53,719 bases of DNA, from contig NZ_BMRC01000047.1 in assembly GCF_014648435.1 (NCBI RefSeq), forward strand, positions 1 to 53,719, written 5' to 3'. Shown here piece by piece: positions 23,154 to 31,315 of this stretch. Source of the DNA: Nonomuraea spiralis (lineage in GTDB: Bacteria > Actinomycetota > Actinomycetes > Streptosporangiales > Streptosporangiaceae). The position numbers and the translations under genes were made by a program. Numbering within the stretch: position 1 is the first letter of the stretch; each line of letters starts with the position of its first letter. The notes beneath the pieces are model-generated. The model saw only the letters and a program-made list of their open reading frames with translations. It made no database searches and was not told the origin of the DNA.

Positions 23154-24302
23154 ATGCGCTCACCGGCACCCACCGATGCGCGGATCGGCATCGTCGGCGC
23201 GGGCCCGGGAGGGCTCACCTGCGCCCGCATCCTGCAACGGCACGGCATCGCCGTGACGGTCTACGACCGCGACCCCCACCCGAGGGCCCGCGACCAGGGC
23301 GGCACCCTCGACCTGCACGCCGACGACGGGCAGCACGCCCTGCGCGAGGCCGGCCTGATCGAGCGGTTCTTCGAGCTGGCCCGCCCGGAAGGTCAGGAGA
23401 TGCGCCTCCTGGACCCGTCGGGACGGCTCCTCGACCACCACGTCCCGGCCGCGGACGAGCTCTTCAAGCCGGAGATCGACCGGGGACGGCTGCGCGACCT
23501 GCTGCTCGGCTCGCTGGAGCCGGGGACCGTGCGGTGGGGCCACGCCGTCGAGGAGGTCGCCGGACCGGCGGAAGGCCCGCGACGGCTGCGCTTCGCCGAC
23601 GGCACGTCCGCCGAGACGGACCTGGTCATCGGGGCCGACGGCGCGTTCTCACGGGTGCGCCCCGCGGTGTCGCCGGCCGTGCCGGGGTACACGGGGATCG
23701 GCTTCCTGGAGGCGTGGTTCCAGGACGTCGACAACGCCCACCCCGAACTCGCCGCGCTCGTCGGCCAGGGCGGCGCCACCGCGGCAGACGGCGAACGCGC
23801 CCTGTTCGCCCAGCGCAACGGCGGCGACCACATCCGCGTCTACGTCATCCAGCGCCTGCCCGCCGACTGGATCACCGCGAACGGCCTGAGCACCGCCGAC
23901 ACCGCCGGGCTGCGCGCGTGGTTGCTGGACGCGTTCTCCGGCTGGTCACCGGCCATGCTGCGGATGATCACCGGCAACGACGGCCCGTACGTCGACCGTC
24001 CGCTGTTCGCGCTGCCCGTCCCGCACGTCTGGGAGCGGTCGCCGTCCGTGACGCTGCTCGGCGACGCCGCCCACCTCATGCCGCCGCTCGGCGTCGGGGC
24101 CAACCTGGCCATGCTGGACGCCTGTGAACTCGCCCTCGCCCTGGCCGGCTCCGCCACGGTCGGCGACGCCGTGGAGGCGTACGAGAAGATCATGCTCCCG
24201 CGCGCGGCGGAGGCGGCCCGGATGCTGGAACACGGCGCCGAGGCCCTGCTCGAACGGCACGAACGCGGCGAGCTCGCGACCTTCGCCCCGCCCCGGCGCT
24301 GA
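23154..24302 (+). CDS. TetX-like FAD-dependent monooxygenase
   Basis: 382 residues (TetX has 388). The FAD ADP-binding motif is IGIVGAGPGGLTCARIL. Next comes the TetX-type block ARDQGGTLDLHADDGQHALREAGL, then the DG motif DLVIGADGAFSRVRP and the ribityl-binding GD motif VTLLGDAAHLMPPLGVGANLAMLDACELALAL. The match to the tetracycline-inactivating TetX group extends over the whole length by eye, closer than to most aromatic hydroxylases. It would hydroxylate an aromatic or polyketide substrate with NADPH and O2. Whether tetracyclines are substrates cannot be read from sequence. In the GD motif, GAGVNLA-type is replaced by GVGANLA, an ordinary variant. Confidence 0.88.
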   Translation: MRSPAPTDARIGIVGAGPGGLTCARILQRHGIAVTVYDRDPHPRARDQGGTLDLHADDGQHALREAGLIERFFELARPEGQEMRLLDPSGRLLDHHVPAADELFKPEIDRGRLRDLLLGSLEPGTVRWGHAVEEVAGPAEGPRRLRFADGTSAETDLVIGADGAFSRVRPAVSPAVPGYTGIGFLEAWFQDVDNAHPELAALVGQGGATAADGERALFAQRNGGDHIRVYVIQRLPADWITANGLSTADTAGLRAWLLDAFSGWSPAMLRMITGNDGPYVDRPLFALPVPHVWERSPSVTLLGDAAHLMPPLGVGANLAMLDACELALALAGSATVGDAVEAYEKIMLPRAAEAARMLEHGAEALLERHERGELATFAPPRR

Positions 24303-24317
24303 CCCGCCCGCCGGGAC

Positions 24318-25091
24318 TCAGGGGCGCGTGGCCGCCGTCACGAACAGGGGAAAGGCGAGGAACAGCCGCCCGCGCCGGCCCCGCTCACGCTGCTCGGCGA
24401 GCCAGCCCTCGGCCTGCGCGTCGCTGATCGCCCCGGCCGCGCACGCCTTCCCGGCGAGGTCGGCCAGCAGCGGCAACATCGTCGCGTCGGTGAAGACCAC
24501 GGTGCGGGCCTCGGCGGTGACGTCGGTGAAGCCCGCGTCGAGGAGCAGGCCGGGGGAGCGGCGGACCACGCGCGGAGCGGTGACCAGGTCGGCGCGCGCG
24601 TGCACGATGCGGCGGGTGAGCGCGGCGTCGCCGGAGTCGATGACGAAGGTGTCCCAGTCCTGCCCGACCAGCACGAGGCGACCGCCGGGGGCGAGCACGC
24701 GCCGCGCCTCGCCGATCGCGCGGGCGGGGTCGTCCAGGATGTGGAACACCTTCTCGGCCCGGTAGCCGCGCAGCGTGCCGTCGGCGAAGGGCAGGGCGTA
24801 GGCGTCCGCCACGCGGAACTCGCCGTCGGGCCGGCGTCCGGCGGCCACAGCGATCATGCGTTCGTCGGGGTCGACTCCGACCGCCCGCGCGCCCCGCGCG
24901 GCCATCTCCGCGACCGCCCGGCCGGACCCGCATCCGACGTCCACCACCGCCGTGCCCGGTGCGAGGTCCAGCAGGTCGTAGGAGCGCGCACGCAGCTCGG
25001 CCGCGCCGGGCATGCCGTCCCCGACGTCGAGCAGCGCGATGAGCGCGTCTGTCTCCTCGCTGGTACGGCCTGTCGTCTGGTTTCTGTCCAT
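24318..25091 (-). CDS. Class I SAM-dependent methyltransferase under a MerR-type promoter
   Basis: 257 residues. Motif I is AVVDVGCGSGRAVAEMAARG, the acidic beta2 residue is in AVGVDPDERMI, AYALPFADGTLRGYRAEKVFHILDDP is the motif II region and ARRVLAPGGRLVLVGQDWD the post-motif. This is the UbiE/Methyltransf_11 layout with a C-terminal cap. The gene is leaderless: the -10 box ends seven bases before ATG 25091. The promoter has a 19-base spacer filled by a palindrome, so a MerR-family activator probably controls it. No MerR gene is present in the window. Confidence 0.9.
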   Translation of the reverse strand: MDRNQTTGRTSEETDALIALLDVGDGMPGAAELRARSYDLLDLAPGTAVVDVGCGSGRAVAEMAARGARAVGVDPDERMIAVAAGRRPDGEFRVADAYALPFADGTLRGYRAEKVFHILDDPARAIGEARRVLAPGGRLVLVGQDWDTFVIDSGDAALTRRIVHARADLVTAPRVVRRSPGLLLDAGFTDVTAEARTVVFTDATMLPLLADLAGKACAAGAISDAQAEGWLAEQRERGRRGRLFLAFPLFVTAATRP

Positions 25092-25098
25092 GCCGGGG

Positions 25099-25129
25099 AT
25101 CCTGCGGCTTCAAGTGCACTTGAAGTCAA
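25099..25129 (-). promoter_or_regulatory. MerR-type promoter with 19-bp spacer and SoxR-like palindrome
   Basis: On the minus strand TTGACT (25129-25124) and CAGGAT (25104-25099) are separated by 19 bases instead of 17. The perfect 18-base palindrome CTTCAAGTGCACTTGAAG (25108-25125) fills the spacer. It resembles the SoxR box (CCTCAAGTTAACTTGAGG) at 14 of 18 positions. This geometry is the signature of promoters that MerR-family proteins untwist. Confidence 0.8.
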
Positions 25130-25272
25130 GCCGTCCCCGGCGCTTCCGAGGGAGGGCGTCAGACCCGGACCGCCGATCCTGGGAAGAGCGCTCCGCTTCC
25201 GGGCCGGCGCGGGGGCGGGCACGGTGTGACAGTCCGGTGCCTGTCCTTTCGGTGAAGAGCGGTGATCGTGAG

Positions 25273-26190
25273 ATGAAGGCGGTGCGGTTCCACGAGTACG
25301 GCGGGATCGACGTCCTGCGCGTGGAGGAGGTCGAACGTCCGGTGCCCGGACCCGGGCAGGTGCTGGTCGAGGTGCGCGCGGCCGGGATCCAGCCCGGCGA
25401 GGTGATGATCCGGCGGGGCGCGCGGCACGGGCGCTGGCCCGCGACGTTCCCCTCGGGGCAGGGCAGCGACCTGGCCGGCGTCGTGGTGGCGGCCGGTCCA
25501 GAGGTGCGCGGGTTCGCGGTCGGCGCGCGGGTGCTCGGCTTCACCCACGGCCGGGCGAGCCACGCCGAGTACGTCGTGGCCGACGACGTGCACCTGGTCC
25601 ACCGTCCCGAAGGGCTGTCCTGGGACGTGGCCGGATCCCTGTACGTGGCCGGCACGACCGCGTACGCCACGGTGTTCGCGGTCGATCCGGGACCGGGCGA
25701 CACGGTCGTGGTGTCCGGGGCGGCGGGCGGCGTGGGATCCCTCGCCGTGCAGCTCGCGCGGCGGCGCGGGGCCACGGTGATCGGACTGGCGGGCGAGCGC
25801 AACCACGCCTGGCTGAAGGATCACGGCGTCGTCCCGGTCGCGTACGGGGAGGGGGTGGCCGAGCGGATCCGGCAGGCCGCCGGCGGGCGCGTGGACGCGT
25901 TCATCGACACGTACGGGGACGGTTACGTGCGGCTGGCGGTGCGGCTGGGCGTACGGCCCGAGCGGATCGACACGATCTGCGACTGGGACGCGGCGGCCGA
26001 GGTCGGCGCGCTGACGTACGGGGAGGGGGCGGCGGCGAGCGCGGTCGTCCTCGGGGAACTGGCCCGGCTCGCCGCGCGGGGGGAGCTTGAGGTGCCGATC
26101 GCCGGTACGTACCCGCTGGAGCGGGTGCGGGAGGCGTACCGCGAGCTGGAACGGCGTCACACCCACGGCAAGATCGTGCTCCGGCCCTGA
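25273..26190 (+). CDS. Zinc-less medium-chain dehydrogenase / quinone oxidoreductase-like protein
   Basis: 305 residues. MKAVRFHEYGGIDVLRVEEVERPVPGPGQVLVEVRAAGI is the typical MDR N-terminus. The GroES-like fold continues to QGSDLAGVVVAAG. The NADPH motif is VVVSGAAGGVGSLAVQLARRRGATVIG (AxxGxxG). The zinc ligands of alcohol dehydrogenases are absent, so it belongs with quinone oxidoreductases. ATG 25273 follows a weak GTGAG. The spacer of 180 bases to the divergent methyltransferase contains its SoxR-like box near the far end. A link to redox-cycling drugs is possible but unproven. Confidence 0.9.
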   Translation: MKAVRFHEYGGIDVLRVEEVERPVPGPGQVLVEVRAAGIQPGEVMIRRGARHGRWPATFPSGQGSDLAGVVVAAGPEVRGFAVGARVLGFTHGRASHAEYVVADDVHLVHRPEGLSWDVAGSLYVAGTTAYATVFAVDPGPGDTVVVSGAAGGVGSLAVQLARRRGATVIGLAGERNHAWLKDHGVVPVAYGEGVAERIRQAAGGRVDAFIDTYGDGYVRLAVRLGVRPERIDTICDWDAAAEVGALTYGEGAAASAVVLGELARLAARGELEVPIAGTYPLERVREAYRELERRHTHGKIVLRP

Positions 26191-26313
26191 CCTCGGGGGC
26201 ATGCCCCTGCCGCCCGCGAGCGGCGCCCCGGGCCCGCCCCGGCCCCTGCCGCCCGCGAGAACCTCGGGGGCGCTCCACCGGTTGCGCGCCCGGAGAGCGG
26301 TGCCGGTGCCGCG

Positions 26314-26561
26314 TAGGCTAGGGTCGGAACGCTTGTGATCCATGGTGAGGAGACCAGACGTGGCGGGTGACGACGACATCTCCGGGTGATACCGGAGGTT
26401 GACCGGCCCCGGCGTGAGCGCGTGAGCGCCGCCGGTGTGGCCCCGTTCGTCGTTCCCGGATTCCCGTCCCCTTCGTACGGGCCGCTTCGGCGTGCCCGTG
26501 TTCTCCCTTGAGGTTCACATGGTCTTCATCCCCTGTCCGCCGTACCACGGAGGGCCCGCCG
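26314..26561 (+). promoter_or_regulatory. Attenuator-like leader of the ABC-F gene
   Basis: The 371-base gap before the ABC-F gene contains a possible -10 (TAGGCT 26314-26319 or TAGGGT 26319-26324), a 15-codon upstream ORF at 26342-26389 and three hairpins. Hairpin A is CTCCGG/CCGGAG (26380-26397), with the uORF stop in its loop. Hairpin B is ACCGG-CGGCG/CGCCG-CCGGT (26402-26436). Hairpin C is ACGGG/CCCGT around CGC-TTCG-GCG (26477-26499), followed by TTCTCCCTT. C looks like an intrinsic terminator. ACCGG also occurs at 26391-26395, so it can pair alternatively with CCGGT at 26432-26436. This is the layout of ribosome-mediated attenuation. Confidence 0.6.
26342..26389 (+). CDS. Putative leader peptide (uORF) of the ABC-F gene
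   Basis: ATG to TGA, encoding MVRRPDVAGDDDISG (15 residues). The start lies about 20 bases after the candidate -10 box and its stop lies in the loop of hairpin A, so a ribosome stalled late in the uORF would melt that hairpin. Leader peptides of this kind precede many inducible ribosome-protection and rRNA-methylase genes. No Shine-Dalgarno is obvious. Confidence 0.5.
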   Translation: MVRRPDVAGDDDISG

Positions 26562-28223
26562 GTGAGTGACGCGCTGCTGGCCCACGACCTCGTACGGACG
26601 CTGGGCACGCGGCGCGTGCTCGACGGCCTCTCGTTCACCGCCTCCCCCGGCCGCCGGATCGGGCTGATCGGCGAGAACGGAGCCGGCAAGTCCACCCTGC
26701 TGCGCCTGCTGGCCGGTGTCGACCGGCCCGACTCCGGAACCGTCGTGCGGCCCGCCGACCTGGGCTTCCTGCGCCAGGAGCTGCCGTTCGCGGCCTGCGC
26801 CACGCTCGCCGACGTGCTCGGCGACGCCCTGCGGGAGGCGCGGGCCGACCTGGCCGAGCTCGACCGGCTGGCCGCCGGGCTGGCCGCCGCGCCGGACGAC
26901 GCCGCGCTGCTCGACGCGTACGGGACCCGGCTCGACCAGGCGCAGCGGCGCGAGTCGTGGGACGCCGACCGGCGCGCGGAGATCGTCCTGGACCGGCTGG
27001 GCCTGGGCGGTGTGCCGCACGGGCGGGAGCTCGGGGGGTTGTCCGGCGGGCAGCGCGGCCGGCTCGCCCTGGCGGGGCTGCTGATCCGGCGGCCCGCCGC
27101 GCTCCTGCTGGACGAGCCCACCAACCACCTCGACGACGACGCCGCCGGGTTCGTGGAGGAGCAGGTACGCGGCATGACGGGGGTGGTGGTCGTGGCCAGC
27201 CACGACCGGGCCTTCCTCGACGCCGTCTGCACGGACCTGCTCGACCTCGACCCCGCCGCGGACGGCCCCGTCCGGTACGGCGGCGGGTACACCGCGTACC
27301 TGGCCGAGCAGCGTGCCGAGCGGGAACGCTGGGAGCGACGGCACGCGGCCGAACAGGCCGAACTCCGTGAGCTGCGCCGCTCCGTCGCGGTGACGGCCCC
27401 GCGGGCCACGCCGGACGGGCCGCGCCGCGACAACGAGAAGATGGGCTACGGGCACCGCGCCGGGCGCGTGCAGCGGCAGGTCTCCCGGCGGGTGCGCGAG
27501 GCCGCCCGCAGGCTCGCCGAGCTCGAACGCGACCAGGTCCCCGCCCCGCCACCCCCGCTCCACCTGCGCCCCCGCATCACCCCCGCCGCCCCCGCCCCTG
27601 TTCCCGCTCCGCCCCTCACCTGCGCACCTTCCGCCGCCGCCGAGGAGCCGTTGTTGTCGGTGCGGGCCGTCCGGGTGCCGGGGCGGCTCCGCCTCGACCG
27701 GCTCGACGTGCGGCCAGGGGACCGGCTGCTGGTCACCGGTCCGAACGGGGCCGGCAAGTCCACCCTCCTGGAGGTCCTGGCCGGCATGCCGGCGGTGGCC
27801 GGGCAGGTACGGCGGAAGCCCGGACTGACCGTCGGCCTGCTGCCCCAGGACACGGTGTTCGAGCACCCCGGCCGCACGGTTCACGAGACCTACGAACAAG
27901 CGCTCGGACAGGAACGGGCGGAGTCCGTGCCGCTGCGCTCGCTCGGCCTGATCCGCCCCCGCGACGCGAACCTGCGCGTTGAGGAGCTGTCGGTCGGCCA
28001 GCGCCGCCGCCTCGCCCTCGCGTTGCTGATCGCCGATCCCCCCGACGTCCTGCTGCTTGACGAGCCCACCAACCACCTGTCACCCCGTCTCGCCGACGAG
28101 CTGGAGGCCGCCCTGAGCGCGGACGGCCCCGGCGCGGTCGTGCTGGCCTGCCACGACCGCTGGCTGCGCGCCCGCTGGCCGGCCCACCACCTGGTCCTGC
28201 CCGAGCCCACACGCATCCCGTAG
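26562..28223 (+). CDS. ABC-F ribosome-protection protein
   Basis: 553 residues, no membrane segments, two ABC domains. ABC1: Walker A GENGAGKSTLL, signature LSGGQRGRLALAG, Walker B LLLDEPTNHLDDDA. ABC2: Walker A GPNGAGKSTLL, signature LSVGQRRRLALAL, Walker B LLLDEPTNHLSP. The interdomain linker (about 245-320) starts with a helical, Arg-rich stretch (KMGYGHRAGRVQRQVSRRVRE) and ends in a Pro-rich segment. The family binds the ribosomal E site and dislodges macrolides, lincosamides, streptogramins or pleuromutilins. The layout resembles actinomycete self-resistance proteins such as TlrC and OleB. GGAGGG precedes the GTG. The drug specificity cannot be told. Confidence 0.92.
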   Translation: MSDALLAHDLVRTLGTRRVLDGLSFTASPGRRIGLIGENGAGKSTLLRLLAGVDRPDSGTVVRPADLGFLRQELPFAACATLADVLGDALREARADLAELDRLAAGLAAAPDDAALLDAYGTRLDQAQRRESWDADRRAEIVLDRLGLGGVPHGRELGGLSGGQRGRLALAGLLIRRPAALLLDEPTNHLDDDAAGFVEEQVRGMTGVVVVASHDRAFLDAVCTDLLDLDPAADGPVRYGGGYTAYLAEQRAERERWERRHAAEQAELRELRRSVAVTAPRATPDGPRRDNEKMGYGHRAGRVQRQVSRRVREAARRLAELERDQVPAPPPPLHLRPRITPAAPAPVPAPPLTCAPSAAAEEPLLSVRAVRVPGRLRLDRLDVRPGDRLLVTGPNGAGKSTLLEVLAGMPAVAGQVRRKPGLTVGLLPQDTVFEHPGRTVHETYEQALGQERAESVPLRSLGLIRPRDANLRVEELSVGQRRRLALALLIADPPDVLLLDEPTNHLSPRLADELEAALSADGPGAVVLACHDRWLRARWPAHHLVLPEPTRIP

Positions 28224-28378
28224 CGCGGGCATCCGGCCGGGCTTCCGGTTGCGCGCCGATGGCGTACATCCCGTAGTACGTGAGAGCTACGCGGGAAGTG
28301 AGCTCCGTGGCGGGAGGCCGGCGGGCGGGGTGATCCGTAGCGTCGGGGGCATCGTCCCCGCACGGAAGGGCCACCCCC

Positions 28379-28820
28379 ATGGGCACTCGCGGCAGCCGCC
28401 TCCTGCTCGCCACGCTGGTCACCGCCTCGCCGGCGGGACCGATGGCGTGCGTGGCGGGAGCGGTGCCGGCGCCCGTTCCGGCGGCCCTTCCGCCGCCCTC
28501 CGCGCTCGCCGGCCGGGACGGCGGCCGGGCCGTCGAGGTCTTCGGCGAGCGTCGTCCTGTTCGGTAGCCCGGGGGCGGGCGTGGCCGACGTCGCGGCGCT
28601 GCGTACCCGGGCCGTCGTGTGGGCCGGGCGTACGGCGGGGGACTGGGTCGGGCGGGTGCCGCACCTGTCCGTCGAGCTGCCGTCCGGCACCGTGGGGCTG
28701 GGGGCGGACCCGGTCGCGCCCGGGTTCGGCGCCCGGGTCTTCGCGGCGGGCGGTGGCGGCCACAGCGACTACCTGGCGTCCGGTTCTACGGCGCCGGCGA
28801 ACATCGCGCGGATTGTGGCG
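28379..28820 (+). pseudogene. Decayed secreted DUF1023 alpha/beta hydrolase with internal deletions
   Basis: The first frame starts at ATG 28379 with a Sec-like signal peptide (MGTRGSRLLLATLVTASPAG) and then jumps to GRDGGRAVEVFGE, a block that in DUF1023 hydrolases lies about 100 residues in. That frame stops at 28567. A second frame continues as ASVVLFGSPGAGVADVAALR, then VWAGRTAGDWVGRVPH, LGADPVAPGFGARVF and GGHSDYLASGS. These are the family's C-terminal blocks. The nucleophile elbow (GHSYGS) and most of the fold are missing. Two deletions and at least one frameshift make it a relic. The tail runs into the promoter of the next kinase gene. Confidence 0.75.
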
Positions 28821-28821
28821 G

Positions 28822-28836
28822 ACCTTCCCTTAAGGT
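28822..28836. promoter_or_regulatory. Short inverted repeat before the third two-component system
   Basis: ACCTT-CCCTT-AAGGT lies 47 bases before the kinase ATG. It could be the operator or phospho-regulator site of the operon. No convincing promoter hexamers were found around it. Confidence 0.3.
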
Positions 28837-28882
28837 GGACCAAAGGGGCAAGTCTGGACAGAAGGATCGTGGGCGAGGGGCG

Positions 28883-30193
28883 ATGAGCAGGCTGCGGAAA
28901 GCCCTCGCCACCCTGCGCGCGGACCTGTGGACGAAGGCCCCCGACCCGCTTCCCCGGATGGGCGGCCCGCGCGCGCTGTCCCGGCTGCCGCATGTCCTCG
29001 TCATCCTGTACGCGCTGCTCATGGGCATGTTCCCCGGGGGCGAGGGCGTCGATCCGACGGTCCCGCTGCTGGCCACGGCCCAGGCGGCGGCCATGGTGCT
29101 GGCGATGTCGCGCCCGCTGCCCGCCTGGTGGGCGACGCTGGCCCTCATGGTCGCGGGGGCGCGGTCGGGGACGACGTACCTGACCCAGAGCCTCAGCTTC
29201 TCCTGGATGGTGCACCCCGAGGTGTACGACCGGCTGCCCTTCCTCCCGTACGCCCAACCGCTCGCCTTCCCGTGGACGGGCTCGGGCATCGCCCTCCAGG
29301 CCGGCGTGCTGTTCCTGCTGGCGCTGCGGGTACGCCCCCGCGTCGCCGCCGAGGCGCTGACCGTCACCACGCTGACGGCGGTGCTGCTCGTGGTGCTGCT
29401 CCCGGAGGCCAACGATCCCGGTTCCGTGCTGGCGGCCCTGGTGGCCGACGCGGTCGCGGTCACGGTCGGGGCGGGCGTACGCCTGCTCAGGACGACCCGC
29501 ACCCGGCTGGAGGCCCAGGAGGAGCTGACGGCCGAGGAACGGGCCCGCCGCACACTGCTGGAGGAACGCGGCAGGATCGCCCGCGAACTGCACGACGTGG
29601 TCGCCCACCACATGTCGGTGATCTCCATCCAGGCCCAGGTCGCGCCCCACCTGGTGGACAACCCGTCGCCCGAGTTGCGGGAGAACCTGGCGGGCATCCG
29701 CGAGAACGCCGTCGAGGCGCTGACCGAGCTGCGCCGGGTCCTCGGCGTGCTGCGCGCGCAGGACGAGCCGGGCGACGCCCCGCAGCCCACGCTCGACCGG
29801 CTCGGCGAGCTGTTCGACAACGTGCGCGGCGCGGGCGTCACGCTCACCGCCGAGACCGACGGCGAGCCGCGCCCGCTGTCGCCAGGCGTGGAGCTGTCGG
29901 CGTACCGGATCGTGCAGGAGGCGCTCAGCAACGCCATGCGGCACGCGCCCGGCGCGCCGGTGGCCGTCCGGCTGGCCCACCGTCCGGGCGCGCTCGCGAT
30001 CCGCGTCGTCAACGACCCGCCGCGAGGGCGGGCGCCGTCCGCGCCCGGCGCCGGGCACGGGCTGCTCGGCATGCGCGAACGCGCGACCATGCTGGGCGGC
30101 GACCTCGTCGCCGGGCCCACCCCGGACGGCGGCTACGAGGTCAGCGTGTTCCTGCCCGCCGACACGCAGAAAGACATCGATACCATCCCATGA
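28883..30193 (+). CDS. Sensor histidine kinase, HisKA_3 class (third two-component system)
   Basis: 436 residues. About five hydrophobic segments lie between 35 and 200 (LPHVLVILYALLMGMF, ALTVTTLTAVLLVVLL and others), followed by a coiled linker TRTRLEAQEELTAEERAR. The phospho-acceptor motif is RIARELHDVVAHHMSVISIQ, and the HATPase_c domain carries EALSNAMRHAPGAPV and GHGLLGMRERATMLGG. This is the DesK/NarX-like actinomycete type. GAGGGG precedes the ATG. Its stop overlaps the regulator start by four bases (ATGA). Confidence 0.93.
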   Translation: MSRLRKALATLRADLWTKAPDPLPRMGGPRALSRLPHVLVILYALLMGMFPGGEGVDPTVPLLATAQAAAMVLAMSRPLPAWWATLALMVAGARSGTTYLTQSLSFSWMVHPEVYDRLPFLPYAQPLAFPWTGSGIALQAGVLFLLALRVRPRVAAEALTVTTLTAVLLVVLLPEANDPGSVLAALVADAVAVTVGAGVRLLRTTRTRLEAQEELTAEERARRTLLEERGRIARELHDVVAHHMSVISIQAQVAPHLVDNPSPELRENLAGIRENAVEALTELRRVLGVLRAQDEPGDAPQPTLDRLGELFDNVRGAGVTLTAETDGEPRPLSPGVELSAYRIVQEALSNAMRHAPGAPVAVRLAHRPGALAIRVVNDPPRGRAPSAPGAGHGLLGMRERATMLGGDLVAGPTPDGGYEVSVFLPADTQKDIDTIP

Positions 30194-30861
30194 CGAGCAT
30201 CCGTGTCCTCATCGCCGACGACCAGGTCATGGTCCGCCAGGGCTTCACCGTGCTGCTCGACGCCGAGCCCGGCATCGAGGTCGTCGGCCAGGCCGTCAAC
30301 GGCCTCGACGCCGTCGCCAAGGTCGCCGAGCTGAACCCCGACGTCGTGCTCATGGACGTGCGCATGCCCGAACTCGGCGGCATCGAGGCCACCCGCAGGA
30401 TCGCCCGGCGGCCGGAGACGACCGTGAAGGTCCTGGTCCTGACCACGTTCGACCTCGACGACTACGTCTACGAGGCCCTGCGTGCCGGAGCGTCCGGCTT
30501 CCTGCTCAAGGACGCCTCGGCGGCCGAACTGGCCCACGCGGTGCGGGTGGTGGCCGCCGGTGACGCGCTGCTGGCGCCGAACGTCACCAAGCGGCTGATC
30601 GCCGAGTTCTCCCGCGTGACCGCCTCCCCGCGCGTGCCGCTGAAGGAGCGCGTGGGCGACCTGACCGAGCGCGAGACCGAGGTGCTGGCGCTGATCGCAC
30701 AGGGCCTGTCGAACGCGGAGATCGCCGAGCGCCTGGTGGTCGCCGAGCAGACGGTCAAGACCCACGTGAGCAGGATCCTGGTCAAGCTCGGGTTGCGCGA
30801 CCGTACCCAGGCGGCGGTCTTCGCGTACGAGACCGGGCTGGTGCGTCCTTCGGGGTACTAG
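30190..30861 (+). CDS. NarL/FixJ-family response regulator (third two-component system)
   Basis: 223 residues. Receiver: VLIADDQVMVRQGF, phospho-acceptor Asp in VVLMDVRMPELGG, Lys in FLLKDASAAELA. Helix-turn-helix: LTERETEVLALIAQGLSNAEIAERLVVAEQTVKTHVSRIL. Overlap with the kinase by four bases implies coupled translation. It ends 18 bases before the convergent ABM gene; a CCCGGCCGGG palindrome in that gap may help terminate. Targets are not evident; the ABC-F gene upstream is one candidate. Confidence 0.94.
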   Translation: MTSIRVLIADDQVMVRQGFTVLLDAEPGIEVVGQAVNGLDAVAKVAELNPDVVLMDVRMPELGGIEATRRIARRPETTVKVLVLTTFDLDDYVYEALRAGASGFLLKDASAAELAHAVRVVAAGDALLAPNVTKRLIAEFSRVTASPRVPLKERVGDLTERETEVLALIAQGLSNAEIAERLVVAEQTVKTHVSRILVKLGLRDRTQAAVFAYETGLVRPSGY

Positions 30862-30879
30862 CCGTACCCGGCCGGGACG

Positions 30880-31158
30880 TCAGGCGGCGACGAGCCGGAC
30901 GATCTCGCGCGGACGCGCCTCGCGCTCGTCGAAGGCCACGTCGACGTCCGCGTCGCCGAGCGCGGGCAGCGACGCGGCGAACGCCTCGTCGGACTCCCAG
31001 CGCACGAACGAGACCACCGTGTCCTGCGTCAGCCAGATCTCGGCCGACAGGCAGCCGGGCATGCCCCGGAACACCTCGGCCACCTTGCGCACCCGTGTGA
31101 CGAACTCCTCCCGGTGGGCGGGCTGCGGGTAGTGCGTTGCGATCATCGCGACGTTCAC
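30880..31158 (-). CDS. Antibiotic biosynthesis monooxygenase (ABM)-domain protein
   Basis: About 92 residues forming the ABM ferredoxin-like fold: VAMIATHYPQPAHREEFVTRVRKVAEVFRGMPGCLSAEIWLTQD and VVSFVRWESDEAFAASLPAL. Members are cofactor-free oxygenases on quinone or polyketide substrates, or heme-degrading relatives; many have no known reaction. I chose GTG 31158 because AGGAGAG stands just before it. A longer start at 31185 is possible. The stop lies 18 bases from the convergent response regulator. Confidence 0.8.
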   Translation of the reverse strand: MNVAMIATHYPQPAHREEFVTRVRKVAEVFRGMPGCLSAEIWLTQDTVVSFVRWESDEAFAASLPALGDADVDVAFDEREARPREIVRLVAA

Positions 31159-31315
31159 GGGGCTCTCCTCTGTGTTGGTCAGCATAGAATCGAATTGTTA
31201 GCACAGGGGATGGGATGTGACAACACGACATCGGGAGGTAATGGACCCGTCACGACCGGTGCCGACCGCCCGCCGGCTGGACATGTCATCCGTCGGCGGG
31301 AAATCCCGCGGCGGC

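Noticed and set aside
25220..25235. Another TGTGACAG (TGTCACA on the minus strand) before the quinone-oxidoreductase-like gene
   Set aside because: On the strand away from that gene and without a -10 element at the right distance.
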